Source of the DNA: Rhodospirillales bacterium
GTDB lineage: Bacteria > Pseudomonadota > Alphaproteobacteria > Rhodospirillales > Casp-alpha2
Reading direction: 5' to 3'
Assembly (NCBI GenBank): GCA_017640505.1
Contig: JAEPQO010000001.1
Span: 946,625-1,010,624, forward strand
Length of the DNA stretch: 64,000 bases
Under the pieces are notes generated by a model. It ran no database searches. It saw only the letters and a program-made list of their open reading frames with translations, and was not told the origin of the DNA. The stretch's first letter is position 1. Every line of letters starts with the position of its first letter. The translations under genes were made by a program, and so were the position numbers. Shown one piece after another: positions 32,128 to 39,855 of the stretch.

Positions 32128-32876
32128 GATGGCTCCGTTCCCTGCTGTTCCACATCTTCTTCTTTTCCTGGCTGGTGTTCCTGCTGACGACGTTTTGGGT
32201 GTTCCTGCCGTTCCCGCGTGACGTCATAAAGTTTGCGCTTCGGATCTGGTCGCGCATTCTGGTTCTGGCGATGCGCGTGCTGGGCGGCATGAAGGTCGAA
32301 TTCAAGGGGAAGGAGAATCTGCCCCGGGGCGCTGCACTGATCGCGTCGAAGCATCAGTCGATCTACGACACGTTCATTTTCTATCTGCTGCTGGACGAGC
32401 CGCAGTACGTGCTCAAGAAGGAACTGACGGAAATCCCGTTCTGGGGCTGGTATGCGAACAAGTGCGAGCACGTGCCCGTCGACCGGAGCGCGGGTGCAAA
32501 GGCGCTTCGTGACATGGTTGCCAAGTGTGTCGACCGGCTGCAAAAGGGCCGTCAGGTCATTATCTTCCCCGAAGGGACGCGCACCGCGCCGGGCGTGACG
32601 CTCAGGTACCATCCCGGCGTCGCTGCGATCTATCAGCAGATGCCAGACGATGCGGTGGTCGTGCCCGTGGCCCTTAATTCCGGCAGTTTCTGGGGACGGC
32701 GCGAGTTTATGACCCAGCCGGGTACGATCACGCTGGAGTTTCTTGAACCGATCCCGCCGGGACTGGACCGCAAGGTGTTTATGGCGTCGCTGGAGGAGCG
32801 GATCGAAGGCGCCACGGCGACGCTTCTGGAGGCGGCTGAGGCGGAAACGGGGAAAAAACCCGCGGACACCCCGTGA
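32124..32876 (+). CDS. plsC: 1-acyl-sn-glycerol-3-phosphate acyltransferase
   Basis: A 250-residue membrane-bound acyltransferase that adds the second acyl chain to lysophosphatidic acid. Two hydrophobic segments lie in the first 60 residues. The HX4D motif appears as KHQSIYD (about residues 73-79) and the substrate-binding motif as FPEGTR (about 150-155), both hallmarks of PlsC. It is the last gene of the ftsE-ftsX-ydcF-plsC unit, an order I know from other Rhodospirillales. Other PlsC-like enzymes such as lyso-ornithine lipid acyltransferases cannot be excluded from motifs alone. Confidence 0.9.
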   Translation: MRWLRSLLFHIFFFSWLVFLLTTFWVFLPFPRDVIKFALRIWSRILVLAMRVLGGMKVEFKGKENLPRGAALIASKHQSIYDTFIFYLLLDEPQYVLKKELTEIPFWGWYANKCEHVPVDRSAGAKALRDMVAKCVDRLQKGRQVIIFPEGTRTAPGVTLRYHPGVAAIYQQMPDDAVVVPVALNSGSFWGRREFMTQPGTITLEFLEPIPPGLDRKVFMASLEERIEGATATLLEAAEAETGKKPADTP

Positions 32877-33007
32877 AACCCGGGGATAACCTGCTTATAT
32901 GCTGATATGAAAGGTTTTTTGCCGATTGCGCCTTGGGATGAATCTGGTAAAATCGGTGGAAACATTTCAAGAACATTCGCTTGAAGCGGAAGTCTGAATT
33001 ACCCTAA

Positions 33008-33067
33008 GGTTCGGGCCTTGGAAAATGGCGCCCCGGCGCTGCCCGCAACCTGCCAGCCCCGCGCCGG
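33008..33067 (+). promoter_or_regulatory. GC-rich structured leader of nrdJ, with cobalamin-riboswitch-like core text
   Basis: The 210-base gap before nrdJ ends in a GC-rich stretch with GGTTC, GGAAAATGG and CCGGCGCTGCCCGCAAC, resembling the core of alphaproteobacterial cobalamin riboswitches (CCGGCGCTGCCCCCGCAACTG). CCGGCGC (33033-33039) can instead pair with GCGCCGG (33061-33067). The remaining helices and the B12-box (AGCCAGGAGACCTGCC type) are not evident, so this may be a remnant or chance likeness. Confidence 0.2.
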
Positions 33068-33088
33068 CCCGTGAAGAACTGAAGTGCC

Positions 33089-35455
33089 ATGACCGAAATT
33101 GCGCCGATCTCCCAGCAGATCTGGGATATGAAGTATCGTCTGAAAGACGCCGAAGGGCGGCCGGCGGACAAGACCGTTGCCGATTCCTGGCGGCGCGTGG
33201 CGCGTGCACTGGCTGCCGGCGAGGCGGACCCGGCGCTTTGGGAAGACCGCTTCTTCGACGCCATGGACGGCTTCAAGTTCCTGCCCGCCGGGCGCATCCT
33301 GTCGGGTGCCGGATCGGAACGCCGCGTGACGTTATTCAACTGTTTCGTCATGGGCGATATCCCCGACGACATGGCCGGCATTTTCGACAACCTGAAGGAA
33401 GCCGCGCTGACCATGCAGCAGGGCGGCGGCATCGGTTACGATTTCTCGACCCTGCGACCCAAGGGCGCGGCGGTGAAAGGCGTCGGCGCCGATGCATCGG
33501 GACCGCTCACGTTCATGGACGTCTGGGACAGCATGTGCCGCACGATCATGTCGGCGGGCTCGCGCCGCGGCGCCATGATGGCGACGCTGCGTTGCGACCA
33601 TCCGGATATCGAAGCGTTCATCGAAGCCAAGCGCGAGCCGGGCCGGCTGCGCATGTTCAACTTGTCGGTGCTTGTGACGGACGCCTTCATGCAGGCGGTC
33701 AAGGACGACGCGCCGTGGGATCTCGTCTTCGACGGCACGGTCTACGATACCGTCGCCGCGCGCGAACTGTGGGACAAGATCATGCACGCGACGTACGCGT
33801 ATGCGGAACCCGGCGTGATCTTCATCGACCGCATCAACAAGCGGAACAACCTGCATTACTGCGAAACCATCCATGCCACGAACCCGTGCGGCGAACAGCC
33901 GCTGCCGCCCTATGGCGCGTGCCTGCTGGGCTCGATCAATCTGGCGCGGCTGGTCACCAATCCGTTCGAGGCAAACGCCGAACTGGACATGGAGCAGCTC
34001 GACGAGCTGACCCGCACCGCGGTCCGCATGATGGACAACGTGGTCGACGTTTCCGGTTTTCCACTCGAAGAACAGGCGCATGAAGCCACCGCCAAGCGCC
34101 GTATCGGTCTGGGTATCACCGGGCTTGCCGACGCGCTGATTATGTGCGGTGCACGGTACGGCGCCCGCGAAGCGGTGCAGCTGACCGAAAAATGGCTCAA
34201 GGCACTGCAGCGTTCGGCCTATCTGGCGTCGGTCGACCTTGCGAAGGAAAAGGGCGCGTTCCCACTGTTCGACAAGGAACAGTACCTCAAGGGTGAAACC
34301 ATCTTCGAACTGGACGAGGACGTAAAGGACGCCATCGCCGAACACGGTATCCGCAACGCGCTGCTGACGTCCGTCGCGCCGACTGGCACGATCTCGCTTT
34401 TCGCCGACAATATCTCGTCGGGGCTGGAGCCGGTGTTCAGCTTCACCTACCGCCGGCACGTGCTGATGCCGGACGGGACGCGGCGCGAGGAAGAAGTCTC
34501 GGATTACGCCTACCGTCTCTATCGGCGCCTCAAGGGGGCCGACGCCGAACTGACGAATGCCTTCGTCGATGCGCAGTCGCTGGCGCCCGAGGATCACCTG
34601 GTGATGCAGGCCGCCGTGCAGAAATACATCGACAGCTCGATCTCCAAGACCATCAACGTGCCGGAAGACGCCTCGTTCGAGGACTTCAAGGACATCTACG
34701 CGCAGGCCTACGAGCTCGGCTGCAAGGGCTGCACGACATACCGGCCCAATGACGTGACCGGCGCCGTGCTGGAGACGACCGACAAGAAAAAGAAAGAGGC
34801 CGCCAGCGAACCGGAACTGCCGTTCGAGCAGCCGGCGAAGAAGGTGCTGCCCAAGGACGAGGGCGATTCGGGTTCCGTGGTACGGATGTTCCAGCCGCTC
34901 GACCGGCCGGGCGAACTGCCGGGCAAGACCTACAAGGTGCGCTGGCCGGAAAGCGACCACGCGCTTTACATCACGCTCAACGACATCATCGACGACCAGG
35001 GCCGGCGCCGCCCGTTCGAAATTTTCATCAACTCCAAGAACACCGAGCACTATGCCTGGACGGTGGCGCTGACGCGCATGATCTCGGCGGTGTTCCGCCG
35101 TGGCGGCGACGTGTCGTTCGTGGTCGAGGAACTGAAGGCTGTGTTCGATCCGCGCGGCGGCTACTGGGTCGGCGGCAAGTACGTGCCGTCGCTGCTGGCG
35201 GCGATCGGCGGCGTGATCGAAAGCCACATGATCGATACCGGCTTCCTGCCCAACCCGGCGTCGAAAAACGATCCGGCCCTTGAGGCGCAGGCGATGCCCA
35301 AGGCCGTTGCGGGCGGCGGCGCCGCAAACGACGGTGCCGACGGTCCGGCGCGATCCTCGCTGTTCAAGCAGTGCCCGAAATGCGGCCAGCCGTCGCTGAT
35401 CCGCCAGGAAGGCTGCGATACCTGCACGTCGTGCGGCCATTCCAAGTGCGGGTGA
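33089..35455 (+). CDS. nrdJ: Adenosylcobalamin-dependent (class II) ribonucleotide reductase
   Basis: A 788-residue enzyme making deoxyribonucleotides with a B12-generated thiyl radical, independent of oxygen. Key features: the substrate-reducing Cys in LFNCFVMG, the radical-Cys region NPCGEQPLPPYGACLLGSIN, the phosphate-binding TSVAPTGTISLFADN and the C-terminal domain with a redox/zinc Cys cluster CPKCGQ...CDTCTSCGHSKCG. The region at about 560-640 (KKKKEAASEPELPFEQP) is a linker before a TSCPD-type domain (SDHALYITLNDI). It is alone, with no nrdAB in the window. Start chosen at the ATG giving MTEIAPISQQIWDMKY. Confidence 0.95.
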   Translation: MTEIAPISQQIWDMKYRLKDAEGRPADKTVADSWRRVARALAAGEADPALWEDRFFDAMDGFKFLPAGRILSGAGSERRVTLFNCFVMGDIPDDMAGIFDNLKEAALTMQQGGGIGYDFSTLRPKGAAVKGVGADASGPLTFMDVWDSMCRTIMSAGSRRGAMMATLRCDHPDIEAFIEAKREPGRLRMFNLSVLVTDAFMQAVKDDAPWDLVFDGTVYDTVAARELWDKIMHATYAYAEPGVIFIDRINKRNNLHYCETIHATNPCGEQPLPPYGACLLGSINLARLVTNPFEANAELDMEQLDELTRTAVRMMDNVVDVSGFPLEEQAHEATAKRRIGLGITGLADALIMCGARYGAREAVQLTEKWLKALQRSAYLASVDLAKEKGAFPLFDKEQYLKGETIFELDEDVKDAIAEHGIRNALLTSVAPTGTISLFADNISSGLEPVFSFTYRRHVLMPDGTRREEEVSDYAYRLYRRLKGADAELTNAFVDAQSLAPEDHLVMQAAVQKYIDSSISKTINVPEDASFEDFKDIYAQAYELGCKGCTTYRPNDVTGAVLETTDKKKKEAASEPELPFEQPAKKVLPKDEGDSGSVVRMFQPLDRPGELPGKTYKVRWPESDHALYITLNDIIDDQGRRRPFEIFINSKNTEHYAWTVALTRMISAVFRRGGDVSFVVEELKAVFDPRGGYWVGGKYVPSLLAAIGGVIESHMIDTGFLPNPASKNDPALEAQAMPKAVAGGGAANDGADGPARSSLFKQCPKCGQPSLIRQEGCDTCTSCGHSKCG

Positions 35456-35477
35456 TCAAAAGTTAGAAGAGTTTGCT

Positions 35478-35545
35478 GTCATTCCCGCGAAAGCGGGAAC
35501 CCAGCTTTCCGGTATGCCTAGGTCCCCGCTTTCGCGGGGATGACG
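35478..35545. repeat. Dispersed palindromic repeat, family B
   Basis: Two hairpins: TTCCCGC-GAAA-GCGGGAA (35482-35499) and CCCCGC-TTTC-GCGGGG (35524-35539), framed by GTCA at the left and TGAC at the right. The motif ATTCCCGCGAAAGCGGGAA is widespread in proteobacterial intergenic DNA. Only this copy occurs here; it lies just past nrdJ and could act as a terminator-like structure. Confidence 0.85.
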
Positions 35546-35606
35546 ATATAATTGTAACTTGTGCCGTCCTTACTCGCTTTCGGCGGAAACAGAATCCCAG
35601 GTGCCC

Positions 35607-36038
35607 ATGGACCCGCGTATCAGTTTAATCACCTTAGGCGTAGCCGACATGACCGCAGCGCGGACGTTCTATGAAAAACTCGGCTGGCGGACCGCCGGTC
35701 AATCCAACGACGACGTCACGTTCTTCCAGGCGGGCGGTATGATCCTCGGTTTCTATGGCCGGGCCGCGCTCGCCGCCGACGCCAAGGTCGACGACAGCGC
35801 GCCGGGGTTCTCGGGCATCGCGCTCGCCTACAACGGCCGCGACAAGGAAGAAGTCGACCGCGTATTGGCCGAGGCGGTGGCCGCCGGCGGCACGCTCATC
35901 AAGGCGGCAGAGGATGTGTTCTGGGGCGGTTATTCCGGTTACTTCGCCGACCCGGACGGGCACCTCTGGGAGGTCGCCTACAACCCGTTCTTCCCGATTG
36001 CCGACGACGGGTCGATCTCGCTGGGGGATGCCGATTAA
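35607..36038 (+). CDS. VOC family protein
   Basis: A 143-residue vicinal-oxygen-chelate protein of the subgroup with a C-terminal WGGYSGYFADPDGHLWEVAYNPF block (split here: WGGYSGYFADPDG and HLWEVAYNPF). The N-terminal half has ITLGVADMTAARTFYEKLGW. In this subgroup the metal ligands are often missing, and the Phe/Trp-rich end suggests a binding protein or bleomycin-resistance-like fold. The start at 35607 follows CCCAGG. It is a single gene between two palindromic repeats. Substrate unknown. Confidence 0.85.
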   Translation: MDPRISLITLGVADMTAARTFYEKLGWRTAGQSNDDVTFFQAGGMILGFYGRAALAADAKVDDSAPGFSGIALAYNGRDKEEVDRVLAEAVAAGGTLIKAAEDVFWGGYSGYFADPDGHLWEVAYNPFFPIADDGSISLGDAD

Positions 36039-36040
36039 TA

Positions 36041-36128
36041 CGTCGTCCTGAATTCAGTTCAGGACCCATACCTTCACCCTCGGCATCTGAGCTGTTTATA
36101 TGGATCCTGAGCCAAGTTCAGGATGACG
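36041..36128. repeat. Dispersed palindromic repeat, family A copy 5
   Basis: Left hairpin TCCTGAA/TTCAGGA around TTCAG; right half ATCCTGAGCCAAGTTCAGGAT with one mismatch pair. Ends are CGTCG and GATGACG. It lies three bases past the VOC gene and before a convergent gene. Confidence 0.85.
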
Positions 36129-36142
36129 GTCGAAATCCAACC

Positions 36143-36697
36143 TTAAGACGTGAGCCTCCTCGCCAACCGCTCCAGCCGGCGGTCGCGGATGCCGCATTCG
36201 CGCAAATGATCGGCGGTGTTCAGCACGTAATCGGAGCACGGCCCTTTCGATCCGTGACCGGCCCTGGTCAGGCGGACCAGATCGTCCTCGGAAAGCTTGC
36301 CCGCGTACTGCTCGTTCTTTTCGTTGGCGACGAAGACGAGACCTTTCACCGTTTGCGGCGTGCCGTCCGTGAGCCGCAGATCGAGCCAGCGCGGGCGGTA
36401 AACTGCCGTCACCATCTCCTGTGCGTAGATCTTTTCGAACACGTCTTTCGCGTTTTTGCCGGCGATCCGGTACGCCATGCCGTTGACCGCACCGCCGCGG
36501 TCGAGCCCGAACACGAGACCGGGGTTCTCCTCGGTGCCGCGATAGACCCAAGAATAAACGCAGAGCGCGCGGTGATAGCCGTAAAGTATGGCGTGGCGCC
36601 GCGCCGTAAACGGAAAGTCCGCGTGCCACATCAGGGCGCCGTAACCGAACACCCAGAAAGCGCCGTTCGGCGGCGTAAAGTCCGTTTTTCGGGTCAT
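36143..36697 (-). CDS. ChaC-like gamma-glutamylcyclotransferase
   Basis: A 184-residue protein of the ChaC branch, which breaks glutathione into 5-oxoproline and cysteinyl-glycine in the cytosol. The N-terminal substrate-binding motif FGYGALMW (canonical YGSL) is at about residues 17-24 and the catalytic Glu is likely in YAQEMVTAVYRPRW near residue 95. The C-terminal DYVLNTADHLRECGI block is also typical. The ATG at 36697 is used; the frame stays open upstream across the antisense of the transporter and is not coding there. It follows the DMT transporter by two bases. Confidence 0.9.
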   Translation of the reverse strand: MTRKTDFTPPNGAFWVFGYGALMWHADFPFTARRHAILYGYHRALCVYSWVYRGTEENPGLVFGLDRGGAVNGMAYRIAGKNAKDVFEKIYAQEMVTAVYRPRWLDLRLTDGTPQTVKGLVFVANEKNEQYAGKLSEDDLVRLTRAGHGSKGPCSDYVLNTADHLRECGIRDRRLERLARRLTS

Positions 36698-36699
36698 GA

Positions 36700-37578
36700 C
36701 TATCCCCGTGTTACCAGCGCAACCCCGATGACGGCAATAACCATGCCCGCGAGGGCGCCCAGGCTGAGCACCTCGTCGAACAGGAAATAGCCTTCCACCG
36801 CGACGACGGGCGGCACCAGATAGAACAGACTTGCCACCTTCGAAGCAGCACCCTCGCGGATCAGGATATACAGCAGCGTGACGGCGCCGAACGACAGCAC
36901 GATCACGAGCCAGGCCATGGCGAAGATGCTTTCCGCGTTCCAGTCGATGACCATGGTTTCGGTGGGCACGGCGATCGCCCACATCAGTGCCGCGGCGGCG
37001 GCAAACTGAAGCGCCGAGCCGACGCGCAGATCGATCTTTCCGGCAAACCGCTTCTGGTAGAGCGTGGCGACGGTAATCGCGAGCAGGCTTGATGCGCATG
37101 CCGCGACACCGATGGTGCCGCCGGTGTCGCCGGCCTGCCGCCAGACCACCAGGGCGACGCCGCAGAAACCGAGCGCAAGGCCCAGCCAGGCGCGAAAGCT
37201 GAGACGTTCGTTCAACAGTAGTCCGGCGAGGATCGCCGTCAGTACCGGCTGAACGCCGACGATCAGTGCCGCGATCCCGGCGGACGTGCCGCGGTCGACG
37301 GCAAAGAAAACGCCGCCCAGATAGACGCCGTGCATCAGCAGGCCGACAATCGCCGTATGCAGCCAGACGACCGGGTCGCGTGGCAGTTTCACGCGCATGA
37401 TCATGATCAGCGCAAAGAACCCGATGGATGTCAGCCCGAAACGGATGCTCAGAAAGGTGAACGGTTCCGCATGCGGCATGCTCATCTTCGAGCCGACGAA
37501 CCCCGTCGACCACAGCAGCACGAACAGGATCGGTGCAAAGATACTCAGATACCGGCGAAGGGCGGGTGAGATGCTCAT
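36700..37578 (-). CDS. EamA/DMT family transporter
   Basis: A 292-residue inner-membrane protein with ten predicted hydrophobic helices in two EamA repeats (first around LFVLLWSTGFVGSKM, second around AITVATLYQKRF). Such carriers export amino acids or other metabolites. The start at 37578 (MSISPALRRYLS) directly precedes the first helix; upstream in-frame text is non-coding. It forms a two-gene unit with the gamma-glutamylcyclotransferase, so export of a glutathione-derived product is an attractive but unproven idea. It is divergent from the DUF2125 gene. Confidence 0.9.
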   Translation of the reverse strand: MSISPALRRYLSIFAPILFVLLWSTGFVGSKMSMPHAEPFTFLSIRFGLTSIGFFALIMIMRVKLPRDPVVWLHTAIVGLLMHGVYLGGVFFAVDRGTSAGIAALIVGVQPVLTAILAGLLLNERLSFRAWLGLALGFCGVALVVWRQAGDTGGTIGVAACASSLLAITVATLYQKRFAGKIDLRVGSALQFAAAAALMWAIAVPTETMVIDWNAESIFAMAWLVIVLSFGAVTLLYILIREGAASKVASLFYLVPPVVAVEGYFLFDEVLSLGALAGMVIAVIGVALVTRG

Positions 37579-37677
37579 GGATGTCCGGGCGTCTGGTTGC
37601 GTCCGAACACGTCTCGGTTCGGCTGCGCGAAACCTATGCCCTTCCCGGAGCCGGGGCAACGCCCTATGTTGGAAACA

Positions 37678-38745
37678 ATGTCCGGGTCACAATTTCCCAG
37701 CACCGACGAGCATGTCGTCGAAACGCCGTTCAAGAACCTCCGCAACCTGCTGCTGACGGCCATCGTCCTTCTGGTCGTGGCGGCCGTCGCCTATACGGCG
37801 TGGTGGTACTGGCTGGCATCCGAAGTGCGCATGCACGTGGATGACTGGGTCGACGCCATGCAGCAGGATGGACGCTCCGCGGCCTACGGTGATCTGACGA
37901 TTGCCGGGTATCCTGGCGCGCTCGCGATCCGGCTGGAGCGAATCAACACCGCCGATACACCGGGTGGATGGGGTGCACGGATCCCGGCACTGACAGCAAT
38001 CATGCAGCCATGGGATATCACGCGCATCGACGGCGCCGTCGTCGGTCCGGTCGTGCTCGACCTGACGCGCGGGGCGGCACCCGGGCGGTACACGATTGCC
38101 GCCGATACCAATATTGTCAGGTTCGACCGGGAAGGCGGTGGCCGCGTCCGTATCGACGTTGCCGGCCTCGAGGCAATCCGGGACGGCGTGGCGCATCCGC
38201 TCGCCGCGGAAAACGTCACGGCGACCCTGATCCGCGGCTCGTTGCCGGTCTACGGCCGCGGCACGCTCGAGGCACGCAACGTCAACCTGCCGCCGGAGAT
38301 GTATTCCGCGTTCGGTGGCCACATCGCGTACGCCAAGGTGACCGCGGAAGCAACCGGTGCCAGATTGCCGCCAGGCATCGATGCGGAAAGCCTCCGGAAC
38401 TGGGCTGCCGACGGCGGCGCCGTCGACATCAAGGCGCTGGAAATCAGCCACGGTGTCCTCGGCCTGAATGGCGAGGGCACCATGGCGCTCGATGGTGACC
38501 TGCAGCCGATCGGTGCTTTTACAGCGAACATTTCCGGCTTCAATGACGCGGTCGATGCGCTGGTGAAAGCCGGTGCGGCCCGCCCGCAGGACGGTGCGCT
38601 GGCCAAGGTGGTGCTGGGTGTGCTGGCCAAGTCGCCGCCGGGCGGCGGACCGAAAGTCGTCTCGCTGCCGCTTTCATTACAGGACCGCCGGCTTTCCGTC
38701 GGGCCCATTCCCTTGATTACGATGAAGCGGATTTTGTGGGAATAG
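37678..38745 (+). CDS. DUF2125 family membrane-anchored protein
   Basis: A 355-residue protein with one N-terminal membrane helix (about residues 22-45, NLLLTAIVLLVVAAVAYTAWW) and a large, beta-rich periplasmic domain. The pattern following the anchor (WYWLASEVRMHVDDWVDAM, then GYPGALAIRLERI) matches DUF2125, an alphaproteobacterial family of unknown role that resembles AsmA-like envelope proteins. The start at 37678 has GGAAAC upstream; a longer start at 37597 is possible. It ends six bases from the convergent solute-binding protein gene. Confidence 0.8.
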   Translation: MSGSQFPSTDEHVVETPFKNLRNLLLTAIVLLVVAAVAYTAWWYWLASEVRMHVDDWVDAMQQDGRSAAYGDLTIAGYPGALAIRLERINTADTPGGWGARIPALTAIMQPWDITRIDGAVVGPVVLDLTRGAAPGRYTIAADTNIVRFDREGGGRVRIDVAGLEAIRDGVAHPLAAENVTATLIRGSLPVYGRGTLEARNVNLPPEMYSAFGGHIAYAKVTAEATGARLPPGIDAESLRNWAADGGAVDIKALEISHGVLGLNGEGTMALDGDLQPIGAFTANISGFNDAVDALVKAGAARPQDGALAKVVLGVLAKSPPGGGPKVVSLPLSLQDRRLSVGPIPLITMKRILWE

Positions 38746-38751
38746 GGCCGC

Positions 38752-39855
38752 TCAGGGCCGGTCGCTTTCAGGCAGCGATTTAAGCCACGACGCAAATCGG
38801 CGCTGCCGCAGATTTTCCGTCTTCGCATACCAGGCATGGTCCTGTCGGACTGCGCGCTGCATGTGACGCGGTGCCGTCGGCAGATGCGCATGCATCGGGA
38901 TGTTGCTGTCGGCATACATGCCGATGCGTTCCCGGGCAGACGCCCGCGTCGGGCCGTACGAAATGTGCCGTGCCTGTTCGGCGAGGTTCTCGGCACGCGT
39001 TGCAAAGCGCACGAACTGACGGGCGAGATCCTTGTTGCCGCTACCCGCGACGACGGTCCATGTGGCGTAATCCAGAAGCTGGCCGTCCCACACCATGGCA
39101 ATGGGGGCATTCTGCTCGGCAATCGCATGGAAAAAACGACCGTTGTACCCGCTTGCCATGGCGGCTTCACCCGATTGCAGCATGGCCGGTGGTTCGTCGC
39201 CACTCGACCACCAGACGATATTGCCGCGCAGGTTATCGAGCCGCCGAAACGCCAGGTTCAGACCGCGCTCCGTGCTCAGTAGATGATACACCTGCTCGCG
39301 CGGCACATCGTAGGACAACAGCGCCCATTCGAGAACGGCGATGGGCGAGCGTTGTAACGCGCGCTTGCCGGGGAAACGCGCGACGTCGAAGAAATCGGCG
39401 ATGCCTGCCGGTTTCAGGCCCGGAAACGCGCGTTCGTCATAGGCGATGGCGGTCGAATACACCAACTGAGAAACCCAGCATGGGCCAATCGTTCCGGGCA
39501 TAAAGTCGTCCTCCGGCGGCGTGCCGTCCGGCGCCGGGGCAAGGTCGGACGTCGTCACCGTCGCAATCAGGCCTTCCGCGCAGGCCCGGTGCGCGTCGGC
39601 GAGGACCATGTCGACGACATCCCATTCGGGCGCGCCCTTGGCGGTGGCGAGATGCGCGCGCAACTCGTCAAGACCGCCGTCATATCGGACGATTTTTATC
39701 TCGGCGCCGGTCGCTTTTTCGAACGGTGCGAAATACGCCTTTTGCTGACTTTCCTCGTAGGCACCGCCCCATGTCACGACCGTGAGCGTTTCCGCGTCAA
39801 CGGGTGCGGCGAGTGCGATCAACGCCGCACAGATGATCACGTTAAAGCGCTGCAT
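38752..39855 (-). CDS. Periplasmic extracellular solute-binding protein (PotD-like)
   Basis: A 367-residue exported protein with a signal peptide (residues 1-21, ending PVDA) and a family-1/8 solute-binding fold: ETLTVVTWGGAYEESQQKA is the usual start of spermidine/putrescine or iron-type binding proteins. No permease or ATPase gene is nearby. Instead its ATG lies inside the last codons of the CLC gene (14-base overlap), so the two are co-translated. It may serve a transporter encoded elsewhere. Ligand not inferable; polyamine-type ligands are common for this start motif. Confidence 0.85.
   Translation of the reverse strand: MQRFNVIICAALIALAAPVDAETLTVVTWGGAYEESQQKAYFAPFEKATGAEIKIVRYDGGLDELRAHLATAKGAPEWDVVDMVLADAHRACAEGLIATVTTSDLAPAPDGTPPEDDFMPGTIGPCWVSQLVYSTAIAYDERAFPGLKPAGIADFFDVARFPGKRALQRSPIAVLEWALLSYDVPREQVYHLLSTERGLNLAFRRLDNLRGNIVWWSSGDEPPAMLQSGEAAMASGYNGRFFHAIAEQNAPIAMVWDGQLLDYATWTVVAGSGNKDLARQFVRFATRAENLAEQARHISYGPTRASARERIGMYADSNIPMHAHLPTAPRHMQRAVRQDHAWYAKTENLRQRRFASWLKSLPESDRP

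Noticed and set aside
33332-35440. Long antisense open frame (702 codons) opposite nrdJ
   Set aside because: The plus strand encodes a complete class II ribonucleotide reductase with all active-site motifs; the antisense product is His/Arg-rich and lacks structure.
37597-37677. N-terminal extension of the DUF2125 protein
   Set aside because: The extra residues are unlike a membrane-anchored leader, and the ATG at 37678 has a better ribosome-binding site.
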